Numbered from the stretch's first letter, positions 1 to 10,046 are shown. The stretch: DNA of 37,338 nucleotides from Helicobacter saguini (GCF_000762875.2 NZ_JRMP02000023.1:1-37338), one strand, 5' to 3'. A program made the numbers and translations. The notes: generated by a model from the sequence alone, not told the origin.

Positions 1-2
1 CT

Positions 3-164
3 AAAATAGATTCTAAAGATTTAGAATATGGTTATGGAGACTTTATTGATTTAAAAAGAGATTATATAAGAGAATGTGATGATAAAGAAATAAATCTAAA
101 TATACAAGGTAAAATCTTATTAGCACCTAGTGGGACAAGTAAAATAAGATTAGAAGTGAGATAA
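3..164 (+). CDS. 3' end of an unidentified protein (truncated by window start)
   Basis: An open frame enters from the left edge and ends at TAA 162-164, giving the last 53 residues of a protein (ending SGTSKIRLEVR). The piece is polar and basic, with no membrane segment or recognisable motif. It carries one AGATTCT word near the edge, read as I-D-S-K. The next gene starts 56 bp downstream on the same strand with similar AT-rich composition, so the two probably share an operon. The family cannot be named from this fragment. Confidence 0.6.
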   Translation, partial: KIDSKDLEYGYGDFIDLKRDYIRECDDKEINLNIQGKILLAPSGTSKIRLEVR

Positions 165-220
165 AAAGATTCTAATATAAAATTTGTTATAATTATAGAA
201 TCTAACACAAAAGGTTAAGA

Positions 221-529
221 ATGGCTTTTAAGGTAATATGTGAACATTGTGGAGATAGCATAAATAAAATAACAAATGAAGTAGGTGGTAATCTTTTAGG
301 ATATAGAATGGTTGAATGTAAGCATTGTCATACTCAATATAAGCATTATAGATATTTGCTAGAAATTGTTTTTATAGTTATATCAAGTGCGTTAACAATA
401 ATTTTAGAATATTATAATATTACTGATTTATGGGTGAATATATTTATATTTTACATCTTAATAAGAATGTTTGCAATTTATTTGATACCACTAAAAAATA
501 AATTTGATACCGCATATTTAGAGGAATAA
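221..529 (+). CDS. Small zinc-ribbon membrane protein, unknown function
   Basis: A 102-residue protein. The N-terminal 40 residues hold two CxxC pairs (CEHC and CKHC, about 25 residues apart), the usual layout of a zinc ribbon. Two hydrophobic segments follow at about residues 46-65 and 70-90, so the ribbon is probably cytoplasmic and membrane-tethered. AAAGG lies about 8 nt before the ATG. The stop is 1 bp before the ATG of the 1114-residue gene, which implies translational coupling. The family was not recognised. Zinc binding is inferred from cysteine spacing only. Confidence 0.75.
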   Translation: MAFKVICEHCGDSINKITNEVGGNLLGYRMVECKHCHTQYKHYRYLLEIVFIVISSALTIILEYYNITDLWVNIFIFYILIRMFAIYLIPLKNKFDTAYLEE

Positions 530-530
530 T

Positions 531-3500
531 ATGGCAATATTCACCCAGCTAGATATGTTCTTTGGCTCTCAATATGATATACGTATAGGAGAAACTAGCT
601 TAAGTGATAATTTGGAAAAACTTATTACGCCAAATACAATACAATTTATTGATTATAAAGAAAATATCCCTTATATAAATCTTAATTACGCCTTAAATAG
701 ATTGCTAGAATTTATTGATAATTTTAAGCAAGAAAAATATGATATATCAAATCAAATTTCTTATAAAGATTATTTTAATAATTTGGCAAAATATCACCAA
801 AAGATAGAAAATCTACTAAAAGATTCTAATCTTACAAATTCATTAATATTATTTAAGCAATCTCAATCATTAAAAAAGCAATATAATGATAAATTACAAA
901 AATATATTGAATCTGCTAATAAATATTCTTTAGAAGAAAAGGAAAAAATCATTATTGAAATAACTAAAAATTTTATTAACAAAGCTGGAATCCCATTATT
1001 ATTATTTTATCTTGCAGATAAAAAAAAATTAAAATTGGCACAAAATATTGCTAGGTTGCTTTTCACTAATCACCCCCAAGTTCGCTTTATACTTATTGTG
1101 TTTTCATGTTTAATATTTATGAAAGATATATACATAAATTTAAAGGATAAAGACAAAAAAATTGAATTTAAAAATAATATATCTATTTATTTTGGACATA
1201 TTTTATGTATTATGGATGTGATGGATAGTTCGTATCAAGCAGCACATTTTATTAATATTACTAATGAGCAATATGGGGCTTTTCGTATTGAAAATATTAA
1301 TGTTGCAAATAATTCCACAATATCAAAAATTGTTATAGAATCTTGCAACACTAGAAATATATTTACTTCATTTGAGCATTTAATAGAATTTTCTTTATCC
1401 AATAATAAAACTATTAATACGAAAGATATTTGCAAGATTGATGACAAAAATTTTGCACAACTATCACTTTTCACAGGATTAATAGGGGCAATATATGACC
1501 CATTAGAAATACAACAAAATCCACTGGAATATTTATTTATAAAATTCCATAATTATGTAAAATTTAATCAAAAAATAAATCCTAAAAATAATTATATCGC
1601 TTATAATTCTACAATTACACATACAACTTTTGAAACAAGCGAAAATATAGAAATAAGCTCAGCATTTCAACATATAAAAAACTTGCTTTTAAAATCTCAT
1701 AATTTTATATTAGCCAAAACACAAAGTTTTAGTTCTGTTATAATATATGATTTGTTATTACAAAGTTTCAAAATTTCAAATCAAAATAATAAACCTATAC
1801 ATAAAGATGTTTTAATTCTTACAACGCCTTTGCATACAGAATCTTTTGAATATAAAATACAAAAACATATAAAAAAACTATGTCTTGACAACACAGACAC
1901 GCAACATAATATCACATTTATGACATCTATATGTCGCATAAATAAGCAAGATTATTTTATTTCACTAAGAAGCAATATGCTTGAGTATGTAAGAAATATA
2001 GATAAAATAGTTGGCGATGATTTTAATAATGATTTGTTAGCATTTCTAACGAAACAAAGACAAGTAAAGATAAAAAAAATATTTGATAAAATATTAATAA
2101 ACATTGGCGGACATTTACAATTTAAAAATATAGATTTAAGTGAATTAATGAAATTTTATATTGACTTACAAGATGTAGTTAGTAAAGCAGAACTTAATCC
2201 TTGGATTGATAGAAATGATACAGAATCTTTAATAAAAAATGTAAAAATAAAATATCCTAAAGAAAAAAACGCAATAAAAAAAGCCTTTGATTCTATAGAA
2301 AATAACTTTAAATTGCTAATGTTATGTTTAAATGATTTATCCATTCTTATATCATATTTTCAAGATACAAATCTATTAAACATAAATGATTTTAAAAAAG
2401 ATATAGAAAATAAAAAAAATGATATAGAAAAGTTATTGCAAACACACAAGGATAATTTTCCTGCAAATCTTATAAGATTTTCGCAATTAGCTATAAAAGA
2501 ATATTTTTCACTGCAAGATATTAAAGATTCTGAAAAACTAGAAAGTAAGATACTAAGTGTATATAATTCTAAAATTGACAACACCAAAGATACTTATAAA
2601 GATTTATTTTCATCAATAGATTCTATAAATACACATATCATAATAAATATTGTAGAAAAAATTACACCTATTCCACATTCTATATTCACAAAAATTCTAA
2701 GTGATAAAGCTTATATAAATTTTTGCTTTATAGTGTTTGTTGATTTTGCAAAACACAATAAAGGACATTATATACTATCAAATGCGTTATTTATTTCACA
2801 AACAATTAAAATAACTGAATATGAGATTAAAAATAGCTCAAATATAAACATTGAAAAAGCATTCCAAAAAGCATTAAATAATATTGAAAAAACTATTGGC
2901 GATAAGGCAATAGCATATTTTTTTAATAAACCAACATTAGCTAATAGCTCATTGTCGGCAATATTTGGCATACATAAATCAGAAGAAATGTTCCAATCAA
3001 CGATAAAATATCTATTGGAAATTAAATATGATGAGTTTTTTTATAAAATAAATATTAATGATTTTAAGGCTTTAGGACTTAATTTTATTATAGATTTTAC
3101 AATAGATTCTATATTTGATATTATTTTCCCTAATTTACAACGAGATAGTTTAAGAGAAGATATAGCCATGCTATTATTATCACAAAGACGTTACAAACCT
3201 ATGCCTTATGCAAAATGGGAAAAAGATAGTGTATATATGTATGTGCCAGATTCTATTAGACAAACATTTGTTTGTGCTGATTTTAGTGCTATGCTCATAG
3301 GTGGTTCACCATTTAATAGCGGATGGTGTATTCATAATAGCTCTCTAGCAGGATTCATACAAAACAAAGATTTAACACTTATACACACATTGCAATTATT
3401 AAGAAAATATATATGTGGAAAAAATATGAAAACATTATCTCTTAATACTTTTCACACACAATCAGATTCTATATTCAAAGAAGCATATTGCAAGGTCTTG

Positions 3501-3875
3501 CACTACATAGGATTAGCTAATAAAGAGCACACCTTATATCTAACGCAAAGAATACCAAATGTAACAATAGATAAAATAAACCAACTCTTTAATCCAAAAA
3601 CTCTTATAGATACCAAGAATCTTATAAGGACAAAAATAAAAAAAGATATAAATGCTAGTAATGATGATGAAAATTTTATAGCTTCAAAGCCTATGAGATA
3701 TAGTAGAGATTTTTTAATACAACTAAAACGAGTAGCAGAATATAATTACTTGATATATACTAACGCATTTGATGAACCAAATTATAATGGAGAAAACAGA
3801 CAAGAAGTAGAATTACTAGGTAGTTTAATCTATGATAAAGATTTTATCCCAACAACAATAGATATACAAGATTAA
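531..3875 (+). CDS. Large unrecognised protein (1114 aa) in an AT-rich operon
   Basis: The protein begins MAIFTQLDMFFGSQYD. It is rich in Lys, Asn and Ile and mostly helical in character. One clearly hydrophobic stretch (about residues 185-200, FILIVFSCLIF) could be a membrane segment or a buried helix. No P-loop, nuclease, protease or secretion motif was seen. The ribosome binding site (GAGGAA) overlaps the end of the preceding gene, and the next gene begins 9 bp after the stop, so the three genes form one unit. A large unknown protein next to a small membrane protein would fit a secretion-system accessory or effector locus, or a defence or polymorphic-toxin cassette. Nothing in the sequence proves either. 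Confidence 0.75.
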   Translation: MAIFTQLDMFFGSQYDIRIGETSLSDNLEKLITPNTIQFIDYKENIPYINLNYALNRLLEFIDNFKQEKYDISNQISYKDYFNNLAKYHQKIENLLKDSNLTNSLILFKQSQSLKKQYNDKLQKYIESANKYSLEEKEKIIIEITKNFINKAGIPLLLFYLADKKKLKLAQNIARLLFTNHPQVRFILIVFSCLIFMKDIYINLKDKDKKIEFKNNISIYFGHILCIMDVMDSSYQAAHFINITNEQYGAFRIENINVANNSTISKIVIESCNTRNIFTSFEHLIEFSLSNNKTINTKDICKIDDKNFAQLSLFTGLIGAIYDPLEIQQNPLEYLFIKFHNYVKFNQKINPKNNYIAYNSTITHTTFETSENIEISSAFQHIKNLLLKSHNFILAKTQSFSSVIIYDLLLQSFKISNQNNKPIHKDVLILTTPLHTESFEYKIQKHIKKLCLDNTDTQHNITFMTSICRINKQDYFISLRSNMLEYVRNIDKIVGDDFNNDLLAFLTKQRQVKIKKIFDKILINIGGHLQFKNIDLSELMKFYIDLQDVVSKAELNPWIDRNDTESLIKNVKIKYPKEKNAIKKAFDSIENNFKLLMLCLNDLSILISYFQDTNLLNINDFKKDIENKKNDIEKLLQTHKDNFPANLIRFSQLAIKEYFSLQDIKDSEKLESKILSVYNSKIDNTKDTYKDLFSSIDSINTHIIINIVEKITPIPHSIFTKILSDKAYINFCFIVFVDFAKHNKGHYILSNALFISQTIKITEYEIKNSSNINIEKAFQKALNNIEKTIGDKAIAYFFNKPTLANSSLSAIFGIHKSEEMFQSTIKYLLEIKYDEFFYKININDFKALGLNFIIDFTIDSIFDIIFPNLQRDSLREDIAMLLLSQRRYKPMPYAKWEKDSVYMYVPDSIRQTFVCADFSAMLIGGSPFNSGWCIHNSSLAGFIQNKDLTLIHTLQLLRKYICGKNMKTLSLNTFHTQSDSIFKEAYCKVLHYIGLANKEHTLYLTQRIPNVTIDKINQLFNPKTLIDTKNLIRTKIKKDINASNDDENFIASKPMRYSRDFLIQLKRVAEYNYLIYTNAFDEPNYNGENRQEVELLGSLIYDKDFIPTTIDIQD

Positions 3876-3884
3876 AGGAAAAAG

Positions 3885-5327
3885 ATGAAAGGTGCAATAT
3901 TTAAATATCGCGAAATTGATATATGGAATAGAATAGAAGAAGAGGCAAAAAATGATACTTCAAAATATAACTTTAAATCACAAGAAGATATGAGATTACA
4001 TGAGCTTAATACCATTATGCAAACTCTAAAATCATATCGTCCATCCCCAAATGGCAATGGTATGAAATGGAGCAAAGAAGAAAAGGCAAAGTTTGTAAAG
4101 CTAAGCTATAAAGAACAGCGAAAAATGATAGTAAGAAAAAGTGAGTTAAAATCAAGCTTATTTCCTTATGTCAATGTAGATTACAAAGATTATGTATATA
4201 GTGATAGAATAAGTGATACGGCTAAAAAAGCGTATGATAAAGCAACTAAGATTCTAGAATCTAAGTCTAAAATAGATTTTAATAATTTAGATTCTAAGAT
4301 ACAACAAGAAATATTACAGAATCTAAGAATAGCCTATAATGAAAGATACTTAAAAGCAGGAGTAGAACTAGCAAAGCTATTATTCAAAAAATCACATTTA
4401 AAAGGTGGAGATGAAAACAAAAAGGATATGTATGAATGTAATAAAATAGTAAAAGATTTATTGAGCGAAAAAATAGGAGATATAAGCTATTTGTATTATC
4501 AGTTATATAAATGGTGTATTGATGAAGATAGATTGTATAATGATTTAGATATTTATGATTTAGGGTTAGTAAGAGAAGTAGCACTAGAGTGTTATAATCA
4601 CGCCTTAGAATCTATTGTATGGGAGGCAATAGATGAAGAAGGACAAAGACGAGGTATTAAAGGAACAATATTTGCCGCTGAACTCTATCTTGCTGCTGCT
4701 ATAAAATATCAAAGTCCATTAGCCTTTTATATGGCGGGGAGTAATTATGGAGCTCAAGGTGTTTGGACTACCGCTTACGCACTTATCCCATATCATGCTT
4801 GTATTCGTTGCTCAATAGCTTTAGGTAAGACAAGTGGCATAGAAAAACTTGCAAAAGATTATACACAAGGCTTATTTATGCAACACGCTTCGCGTCCTAG
4901 AGCAGTTGCTATGTGGGATTATGCTCAAAAATCTGCTAGTAAAAGAGGTTTAATTAATGGTTTGGACCCATATTTTGATGATAAATTCCCCCCTGATTTA
5001 ATGATAGACTTAAGTGCACAAGTGCAAGGATGTATATATGGTGGTAGTATAAAAATGATGGGATTAGTCCTAGCAAGAGAGCAAGGGCTAATAAAAGACC
5101 CAAGAGATAAAGACTCAACAATGGAGAGCATAAAACATTATTATCTAACAATGTGGCAGATTGTAGTCACTAGAACTAGAACATACACTTATAGAGGTAT
5201 TAATCCATATGACATACTTAGCGATAGAATCTACTCTAAGCTGGTATATGGGCTGCCTTCTGCTAGACCATATATATTCCCAACAGAAGTGCTAGATTTA
5301 AAAATAGATTTTAATAAAGGATTCTAA
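3885..5327 (+). CDS. Unrecognised 480-aa protein with helical-repeat-like C-terminal half
   Basis: The N-terminal 180 residues are highly charged (Lys/Glu/Asp) with no hydrophobic segment. From about residue 225 the protein is rich in Ala, Tyr and Leu, with helix pairs (AAELYLAAAIKY, ALIPYHACIRCSIAL, RAVAMWDYAQKSASKRG) that loosely resemble Sel1/TPR packing. The spacing is irregular and I do not assign that family. AAAGGA lies 6 nt before the ATG. It is the last gene of the operon: a perfect palindrome follows, then a convergent gene. The stop codon TAA is the tail of a GATTCTAA word. Function is unknown. Confidence 0.75.
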   Translation: MKGAIFKYREIDIWNRIEEEAKNDTSKYNFKSQEDMRLHELNTIMQTLKSYRPSPNGNGMKWSKEEKAKFVKLSYKEQRKMIVRKSELKSSLFPYVNVDYKDYVYSDRISDTAKKAYDKATKILESKSKIDFNNLDSKIQQEILQNLRIAYNERYLKAGVELAKLLFKKSHLKGGDENKKDMYECNKIVKDLLSEKIGDISYLYYQLYKWCIDEDRLYNDLDIYDLGLVREVALECYNHALESIVWEAIDEEGQRRGIKGTIFAAELYLAAAIKYQSPLAFYMAGSNYGAQGVWTTAYALIPYHACIRCSIALGKTSGIEKLAKDYTQGLFMQHASRPRAVAMWDYAQKSASKRGLINGLDPYFDDKFPPDLMIDLSAQVQGCIYGGSIKMMGLVLAREQGLIKDPRDKDSTMESIKHYYLTMWQIVVTRTRTYTYRGINPYDILSDRIYSKLVYGLPSARPYIFPTEVLDLKIDFNKGF

Positions 5328-5367
5328 GGTAGTTTAAAAAACAAGATGTATATCAAAATTCTGATTT

Positions 5368-5387
5368 TATAGAATCTAGATTCTATA
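5368..5387. terminator. Perfect 20-bp palindrome built from the AGAATCT word; probable bidirectional terminator
   Basis: TATAGAATCTAGATTCTATA is its own reverse complement and is followed on the plus strand by a T run (5388-5393). It lies between the convergent 480-residue gene and the dynamin gene. It is made of two head-to-head copies of the AGAATCT word. Terminator function is inferred from position and symmetry. The stem is AT-rich, so its strength is uncertain. Confidence 0.55.
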
Positions 5388-5398
5388 TTTTTTAAGGT

Positions 5399-7771
5399 TT
5401 ATGCAAGTTCATCGCACACATATTTTAGCTCGTTTATTATGAGTGGAAGTTCGTGCAGTTGGGCGTTTATTTTTTCTTTTAGTTTCTCATTATTTGGGTC
5501 ATTTCGCTTATCTAAAGTCGCTTTTATCGTGGCATTTTTTAAAGCAATTTGAGCTTTTATAGAATCTTTTTGCAAGTTTGCCTTTGCGTTAAAAAACTCT
5601 AGCAACGCAGATTCTATGGACTTGTTTTTTTCTTTTATAATATTATTAAAACTATCAAAATTTTGGCTAAATACAGAATCTAGCTTTTGCGGTAGCTCAA
5701 ATTCGCTACTTTTACTATGGCTTGAAATTAGCTCGTATGCGGCATTTTGCACACTAAAAAGCATTTTATTTATCCCCTCTTTTGGCGGAGTAAAATCAAA
5801 TTTTGGCGACTGCAAAGGCTTTAAATTTTTAGAATCTAATGAGCTAGTATCCGCGTGCAATTCGCTAGATTCAGCAAAATTTGACTCAATTAAGCCCTGA
5901 ATTTTTTGCGCGATTTTATAGCTATACTCGCGACTTAAATCGCTAAAGCAATCACTAAAACCTTGCGAAATGATAGAATCTACCCTTTCACGCGAAGGCT
6001 TCCCGCCCTTTTCATACTCATATTTTGCGTCCTCATAAAGCCTATTTGCGATTTTTTCTTGCTCTTTTTTTAGGCTTTTTTCCACAAAATTTTGCATAGA
6101 TTGCAAAAAAGTTTCTAACTCTTTTCCCTTTTTAATAATCTCATCATTCTTAGAATCTAGCTTTTTTAGTAACATTTCATTCTCATTTTCTAGCTCTTTT
6201 AGCATAGAATCTATGTTACTTTTTGAAGCATTTAAGATTTTAGATTCTATCTCAAGCGTTTCTTTTTGTAACAAACTCTGGCGTAAAAATCCACGATATG
6301 CCAAAAATAAAATATCTTTCATTTTATAGCTATTCTCACCCAAAAGCACATCGCTTAGGTATTTTTCCACATTTAAAATACCCGTTTTTTCCATATTATA
6401 GCCCTTGCTCTCCGCCTCGCTTTCACGCCCTGTGCGGCACAAAAGGGCAAGAAAACTAGCCACCGGGATAAAAGTAATGCGATTAATTATGGAATCTAAA
6501 TTGCTTACATTCGCTCTTTTTAGCTGCATTTCAAGGCTAGACTTCGTGTATTCTAGGCACTTAGAAAGCTCACTTTCACTAATTAAATCAATGCGCGTTA
6601 GTATCACAAGTAGCCGCGAAATATTCTGCGAAAGCAAGGCATTCAAAATAAAATCAATGTCAATTTGCGTGGCAGCGCAGCTCGCATTCATCACATGAAC
6701 TAGCAAATCGCAGTTTTCAATGTAACTTTTCGTAATCTCTTCACGCTTTATCACAGGGTCATCTAAGCCCGGTGTATCCACGATTTCCACGCCATTTTGC
6801 AAGAATTTTAAGTCGCAAAAAAGCTCGACTTCTTTTACCAAATTACACAATTTTGATGGGTCATTCGCCGATGTGTAAATAGGTAACTCTTTTAAATCAA
6901 TATCAATAATTCTGCTACTTTTCGTAACATATTCTCTCAATTTCTCGCCAAAAAGATTCTCACTTTGCTTCACAAATGCGCTCAAACTTTTATCATATTT
7001 GCTAGATTCTAATAAACTCTGCCACTCATTTGTATTCCAAAAATGCACGCGCGCCTTTTGAGTTTGGCTATATCGCAAAATTGTAAGATTTGCCGTCTCT
7101 GGAATGGCGGATGTGCCTAAAATTTCGCTACCCAAAAGCGCGTTTAAAAATGTGCTTTTCCCAGCGCTAAGGACGCCTGTGATACCGATTGAAAACTTGT
7201 TATTTTGCATATTATTTTTTATTTTTTCTAAATTTTCATAGAATTTAGAATCTAGATTTAGCGTTAGCAAATTTTTATAAATAGATTCTAACTCTTCTTT
7301 TAAAGCTACTAAATTTAGAACTTTTTCTTGCTTTTTATTCTTAGATTCTAAACTTTTTGCTAATTTATTAAAGCAATTTATTAGCCCTTTACTACTTGCA
7401 TTATCTAAAATCTCAACCGCGTTAAGCCGCGTAATATAGGGCTTTAAACCCTTTAAATCACTCGCATTTATATGCTCTAAAATATAATTTTGCGCTAATT
7501 TGATAGAATCTAAATTTTTTATAGAATCTAAATTATTAGATTCAGTATTTTTAGAATCTAAAATTACATTTTTCATAATTTCTTTAAAAATATCAGTTTT
7601 GCTAAAAGTGCTAAAATTTTGCTCATTTACACTTAAAATAATTGCTTTAATATCCAAATTTATAGAATCTAAAAAGGGCGTATTTAGGGCATTTTGGCTA
7701 GATTCTAAAGTAGATTCTAAACTAAAATCACCACCATAAACACTAACAAAAAAGTCTTTAATTTCTTGCAT
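5399..7771 (-). CDS. Bacterial dynamin-like GTPase
   Basis: A 790-residue protein with a dynamin-type GTPase domain in the middle. The P-loop GVLSAGKST lies at about residues 197-205, followed by a switch I threonine region (SAIPETANLT), G3 DTPG at about 332 and G4 TRID at about 390. About 195 residues precede the domain, and a long coiled-coil and helical stalk (about 500-790) follows, consistent with the membrane-binding assembly region of bacterial dynamins. Members of this family, such as the paired Campylobacter Cj0411/Cj0412, act in membrane remodelling. Here only one copy is present. AAGGA lies 6 nt before the ATG. The N-terminal linker carries several AGATTCT-encoded LDSK/LDSI peptides that look like insertions between domains. 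Confidence 0.9.
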   Translation of the reverse strand: MQEIKDFFVSVYGGDFSLESTLESSQNALNTPFLDSINLDIKAIILSVNEQNFSTFSKTDIFKEIMKNVILDSKNTESNNLDSIKNLDSIKLAQNYILEHINASDLKGLKPYITRLNAVEILDNASSKGLINCFNKLAKSLESKNKKQEKVLNLVALKEELESIYKNLLTLNLDSKFYENLEKIKNNMQNNKFSIGITGVLSAGKSTFLNALLGSEILGTSAIPETANLTILRYSQTQKARVHFWNTNEWQSLLESSKYDKSLSAFVKQSENLFGEKLREYVTKSSRIIDIDLKELPIYTSANDPSKLCNLVKEVELFCDLKFLQNGVEIVDTPGLDDPVIKREEITKSYIENCDLLVHVMNASCAATQIDIDFILNALLSQNISRLLVILTRIDLISESELSKCLEYTKSSLEMQLKRANVSNLDSIINRITFIPVASFLALLCRTGRESEAESKGYNMEKTGILNVEKYLSDVLLGENSYKMKDILFLAYRGFLRQSLLQKETLEIESKILNASKSNIDSMLKELENENEMLLKKLDSKNDEIIKKGKELETFLQSMQNFVEKSLKKEQEKIANRLYEDAKYEYEKGGKPSRERVDSIISQGFSDCFSDLSREYSYKIAQKIQGLIESNFAESSELHADTSSLDSKNLKPLQSPKFDFTPPKEGINKMLFSVQNAAYELISSHSKSSEFELPQKLDSVFSQNFDSFNNIIKEKNKSIESALLEFFNAKANLQKDSIKAQIALKNATIKATLDKRNDPNNEKLKEKINAQLHELPLIINELKYVCDELA

Positions 7772-7799
7772 AAAAATCCTTAAAAAAGCATAATTTTAG

Positions 7800-8126
7800 C
7801 TAAAAAAATCGCAGAAAAATCATATAAACAATCACAGAAATAAAAATGCTAAGCAGGGCGTTTTTGCTTACAATCTGTAATATTAAGGCTAAAAAACTAC
7901 AAAATATGAAACTATAAAGTATTTTAGAGTTAGAAAAATCATAACTAAATAGCGTGTAAAATACAAGTATCACCATAATCATAAGTGGCATATTTTTTTG
8001 TATAAATGACAAAGTTTGGCTATTTTCCCTTGATTTTTTAAATAAAAAAAAGGGCAAGATTCTACTACCATAAGTCGCTAGAAAGCCCATAAATACGCAT
8101 AAAATAAAGTATTTAGAATCAAACAT
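7800..8126 (-). CDS. azlD: AzlD-family branched-chain amino acid transport subunit
   Basis: A 108-residue hydrophobic protein with about four membrane segments and the family-typical N-terminal motif GFLATYGSRILPFFLF. AzlD is the small subunit of the AzlCD exporter for branched-chain amino acids and analogues. The start codon overlaps the last 8 bases of azlC, which is the usual coupled arrangement. The pair is separated from the dynamin gene by only 28 bp, so both may be cotranscribed. Confidence 0.85.
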   Translation of the reverse strand: MFDSKYFILCVFMGFLATYGSRILPFFLFKKSRENSQTLSFIQKNMPLMIMVILVFYTLFSYDFSNSKILYSFIFCSFLALILQIVSKNALLSIFISVIVYMIFLRFF

Positions 8127-8865
8127 TTTTGCCCCTTTTAAAAAATAGTAAAATCACCAAAGAAATGCTTAGACAAATAAAAAGCATATATGATTTTGGG
8201 ATAAATAAAAAACCACAAAGCCCGATAATTGCGGCGATTGCAAGGAGTTTCTTATTAGGATTTTGCCGAAAGGCTTCACACGCTAGGACGATAAAAAGGG
8301 CATTTAAGCTAAACTCAATGCCAGAATAATCAAACGCTACATTTTGCTGAAAAATAAAGCCCAAAGCCACGCCGATAAGCCAATAGCTTTGATTTAAAAA
8401 GCATAATAAGGCACAAAAAAAGCTTCGTTTTTTAGAACTTTTTATACTAAAAAATTCAGCCTTATATGTGCTAAGAAGCGCAAAACTCTCATCACTTAAA
8501 GCAAAAATAACATAATGTCGCAAGAAATTTAAGCCGCGAATTTCACTCAATAAACTTAAAGAATAAAAAAAATGCCTAAAAGAGAGCAAAAAAAGCGTTA
8601 CAAAAATGCCTAGCAAAGACTCCCCAGCCACAATAAAAAAAATAAGCAAAAACTCCGCAGAGCCAGAATACACAAAAAATGAAATCGCCAAGCTTTGCAA
8701 CAACGAAAAGCCATTGCTGGATGCCAAAATCCCTAAAGCCATCCCTAAAAAAATGTATGCAAACGCCACAGGCAAGGTGATTTGAAAGACTTTTAACGCA
8801 CTCATTTTGCCACTTTGAAATTTGGTAAATGGAATTTTAGCATAAAATGTATTTTTAGAATCCAC
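8119..8865 (-). CDS. azlC: AzlC-family branched-chain amino acid exporter subunit
   Basis: About 248 residues with multiple membrane segments, opening with the family signature region ITLPVAFAYIFLGMALGILA, followed by SLAISFFVYSGSAEF and SFRHFFYSLSL, which match AzlC. It forms an inner-membrane exporter with AzlD. The longest frame starts at GTG 8865 inside an AGAATCC-like word and has no good Shine-Dalgarno sequence. An ATG at 8805 (MSALKVFQ) is an alternative that still keeps all membrane segments. It is divergent from the TelA-family gene with 61 bp between them. Confidence 0.85.
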   Translation of the reverse strand: MDSKNTFYAKIPFTKFQSGKMSALKVFQITLPVAFAYIFLGMALGILASSNGFSLLQSLAISFFVYSGSAEFLLIFFIVAGESLLGIFVTLFLLSFRHFFYSLSLLSEIRGLNFLRHYVIFALSDESFALLSTYKAEFFSIKSSKKRSFFCALLCFLNQSYWLIGVALGFIFQQNVAFDYSGIEFSLNALFIVLACEAFRQNPNKKLLAIAAIIGLCGFLFIPKSYMLFICLSISLVILLFFKRGKNV

Positions 8866-8926
8866 AAAAATAGGATAGAATCAAAGCTTAGATTCTAAGA
8901 TTTAAAGCAAAAATAAGGATAACAAA

Positions 8927-10033
8927 ATGCAAGAAAATAAAAAAAATGTCCTAATTGACGAGCTAAGTAAGAACATTTCTAAAGGGAACATCGATAGGGA
9001 TATGGTCGATAAGTTTGCAAGGCAGGAAAAGGCTGAAAGTATGCAAATTAGCGAGATGGTGAGAGGCAACCTAGCGAATTTGGAGGGCAGAGATAAGCCT
9101 GTCTTTGACGCGCTAACCAGCCTGCAAAATACCATAAATGAGCTAAATCCTAATAATTTTAAGGTTGGATTTTTTGATAAGCTTTTTGGCGGGGCAAAAG
9201 GCAAGATGAAAAAATATTTCCAAAAATTTGATGATAATAAGGAGCTAATTAGCGAGATAATTCGCAAACTTGATAGCAGTAAAGAGGTGCTAGAGCGCGA
9301 TAATGTCGCCCTTGATATCGAGGCAAAACGCAACGCAGAGCTTGCTAAAAAGCTGCAAAGTAAGCTAGAAATCGCACAAGAAGCGAATAATTATATAGAA
9401 TCTGTTTTGAGCGGGTCGCCTGTAGATTCTAAGACGCCGCAATGGGGCGAGACAAATACTGAATCTACTAGCACAGCGGTAGTCCCGAGCGTGACGGCAG
9501 TGCAAAGCTATGAAGGAATCGAGCTAACACCAGATAATAAGCAAGAAGTGCAAAATAAGATTCTATTTCCGCTAAAGCAAAAAATAATGGATTTTCAGCA
9601 GCAAATCTTAGTGCATACGCAGGGTGAAATCGCCCTAAAAACGCTAATAAACAACAATAAAGAGCTGATAAATAGCGTGGATAGGACAAAAAGCGTAACG
9701 CTAAATGCGCTAAATGTGGCAATCATTACGGCGCAAGGCTTAGAGCAGCAGCAGCGTGTGCTAAAGGCGGTGCAGGATATTAATGCGCAAACTAGCGATT
9801 TAATCGCCCACACAGGCGCGAAACTAAAAGAGCAAGGCAATCAAATCCAGCAAAGTGCGGCAAGTGCAATGCTTGATATGGATAAGCTAAAGGGCGCATT
9901 TAACGATGTTTTGAGTGCGATGAATGATATGCAAAACTTTAAAATCAACGCGTTACCCAAAATGCAAGAAAATATCAATCTATACGACAAATATCTAGAC
10001 GATATGAAACGCGGGATAAAGCTTAGTGAATAG
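8927..10033 (+). CDS. TelA-family (toxic anion resistance) protein
   Basis: A 368-residue, almost wholly helical cytoplasmic protein. The C-terminal two thirds match the TelA/KlaA family: FPLKQKIMDFQQQ, NNNKELINSVDRTKSVTLNALNVA, AIITAQGLEQQQRVLKAV and a terminal helix ending NINLYDKYLDDM. The family was named for tellurite resistance in plasmids, but chromosomal members are linked to envelope stress and their biochemical role is unclear. AAGGA lies 6 nt upstream of the ATG. The N-terminal 30 residues are charged. A linker at about residues 160-190 (SGSPVDSKTPQW, then Thr/Ser) contains AGATTCT-derived coding. The stop TAG is part of a 16-bp perfect palindrome. Confidence 0.85.
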   Translation: MQENKKNVLIDELSKNISKGNIDRDMVDKFARQEKAESMQISEMVRGNLANLEGRDKPVFDALTSLQNTINELNPNNFKVGFFDKLFGGAKGKMKKYFQKFDDNKELISEIIRKLDSSKEVLERDNVALDIEAKRNAELAKKLQSKLEIAQEANNYIESVLSGSPVDSKTPQWGETNTESTSTAVVPSVTAVQSYEGIELTPDNKQEVQNKILFPLKQKIMDFQQQILVHTQGEIALKTLINNNKELINSVDRTKSVTLNALNVAIITAQGLEQQQRVLKAVQDINAQTSDLIAHTGAKLKEQGNQIQQSAASAMLDMDKLKGAFNDVLSAMNDMQNFKINALPKMQENINLYDKYLDDMKRGIKLSE

Positions 10034-10046
10034 AATCTAGATTCTA
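10031..10046. terminator. 16-bp palindrome of AGAATCT words overlapping a stop codon
   Basis: TAGAATCTAGATTCTA is a perfect palindrome whose first three bases are the TAG stop of the TelA-family gene. A second AGATTCT word follows at 10062-10068. Its position immediately after the gene suggests a transcription terminator. This is inference from symmetry only, since there is no strong T run. Confidence 0.4.
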
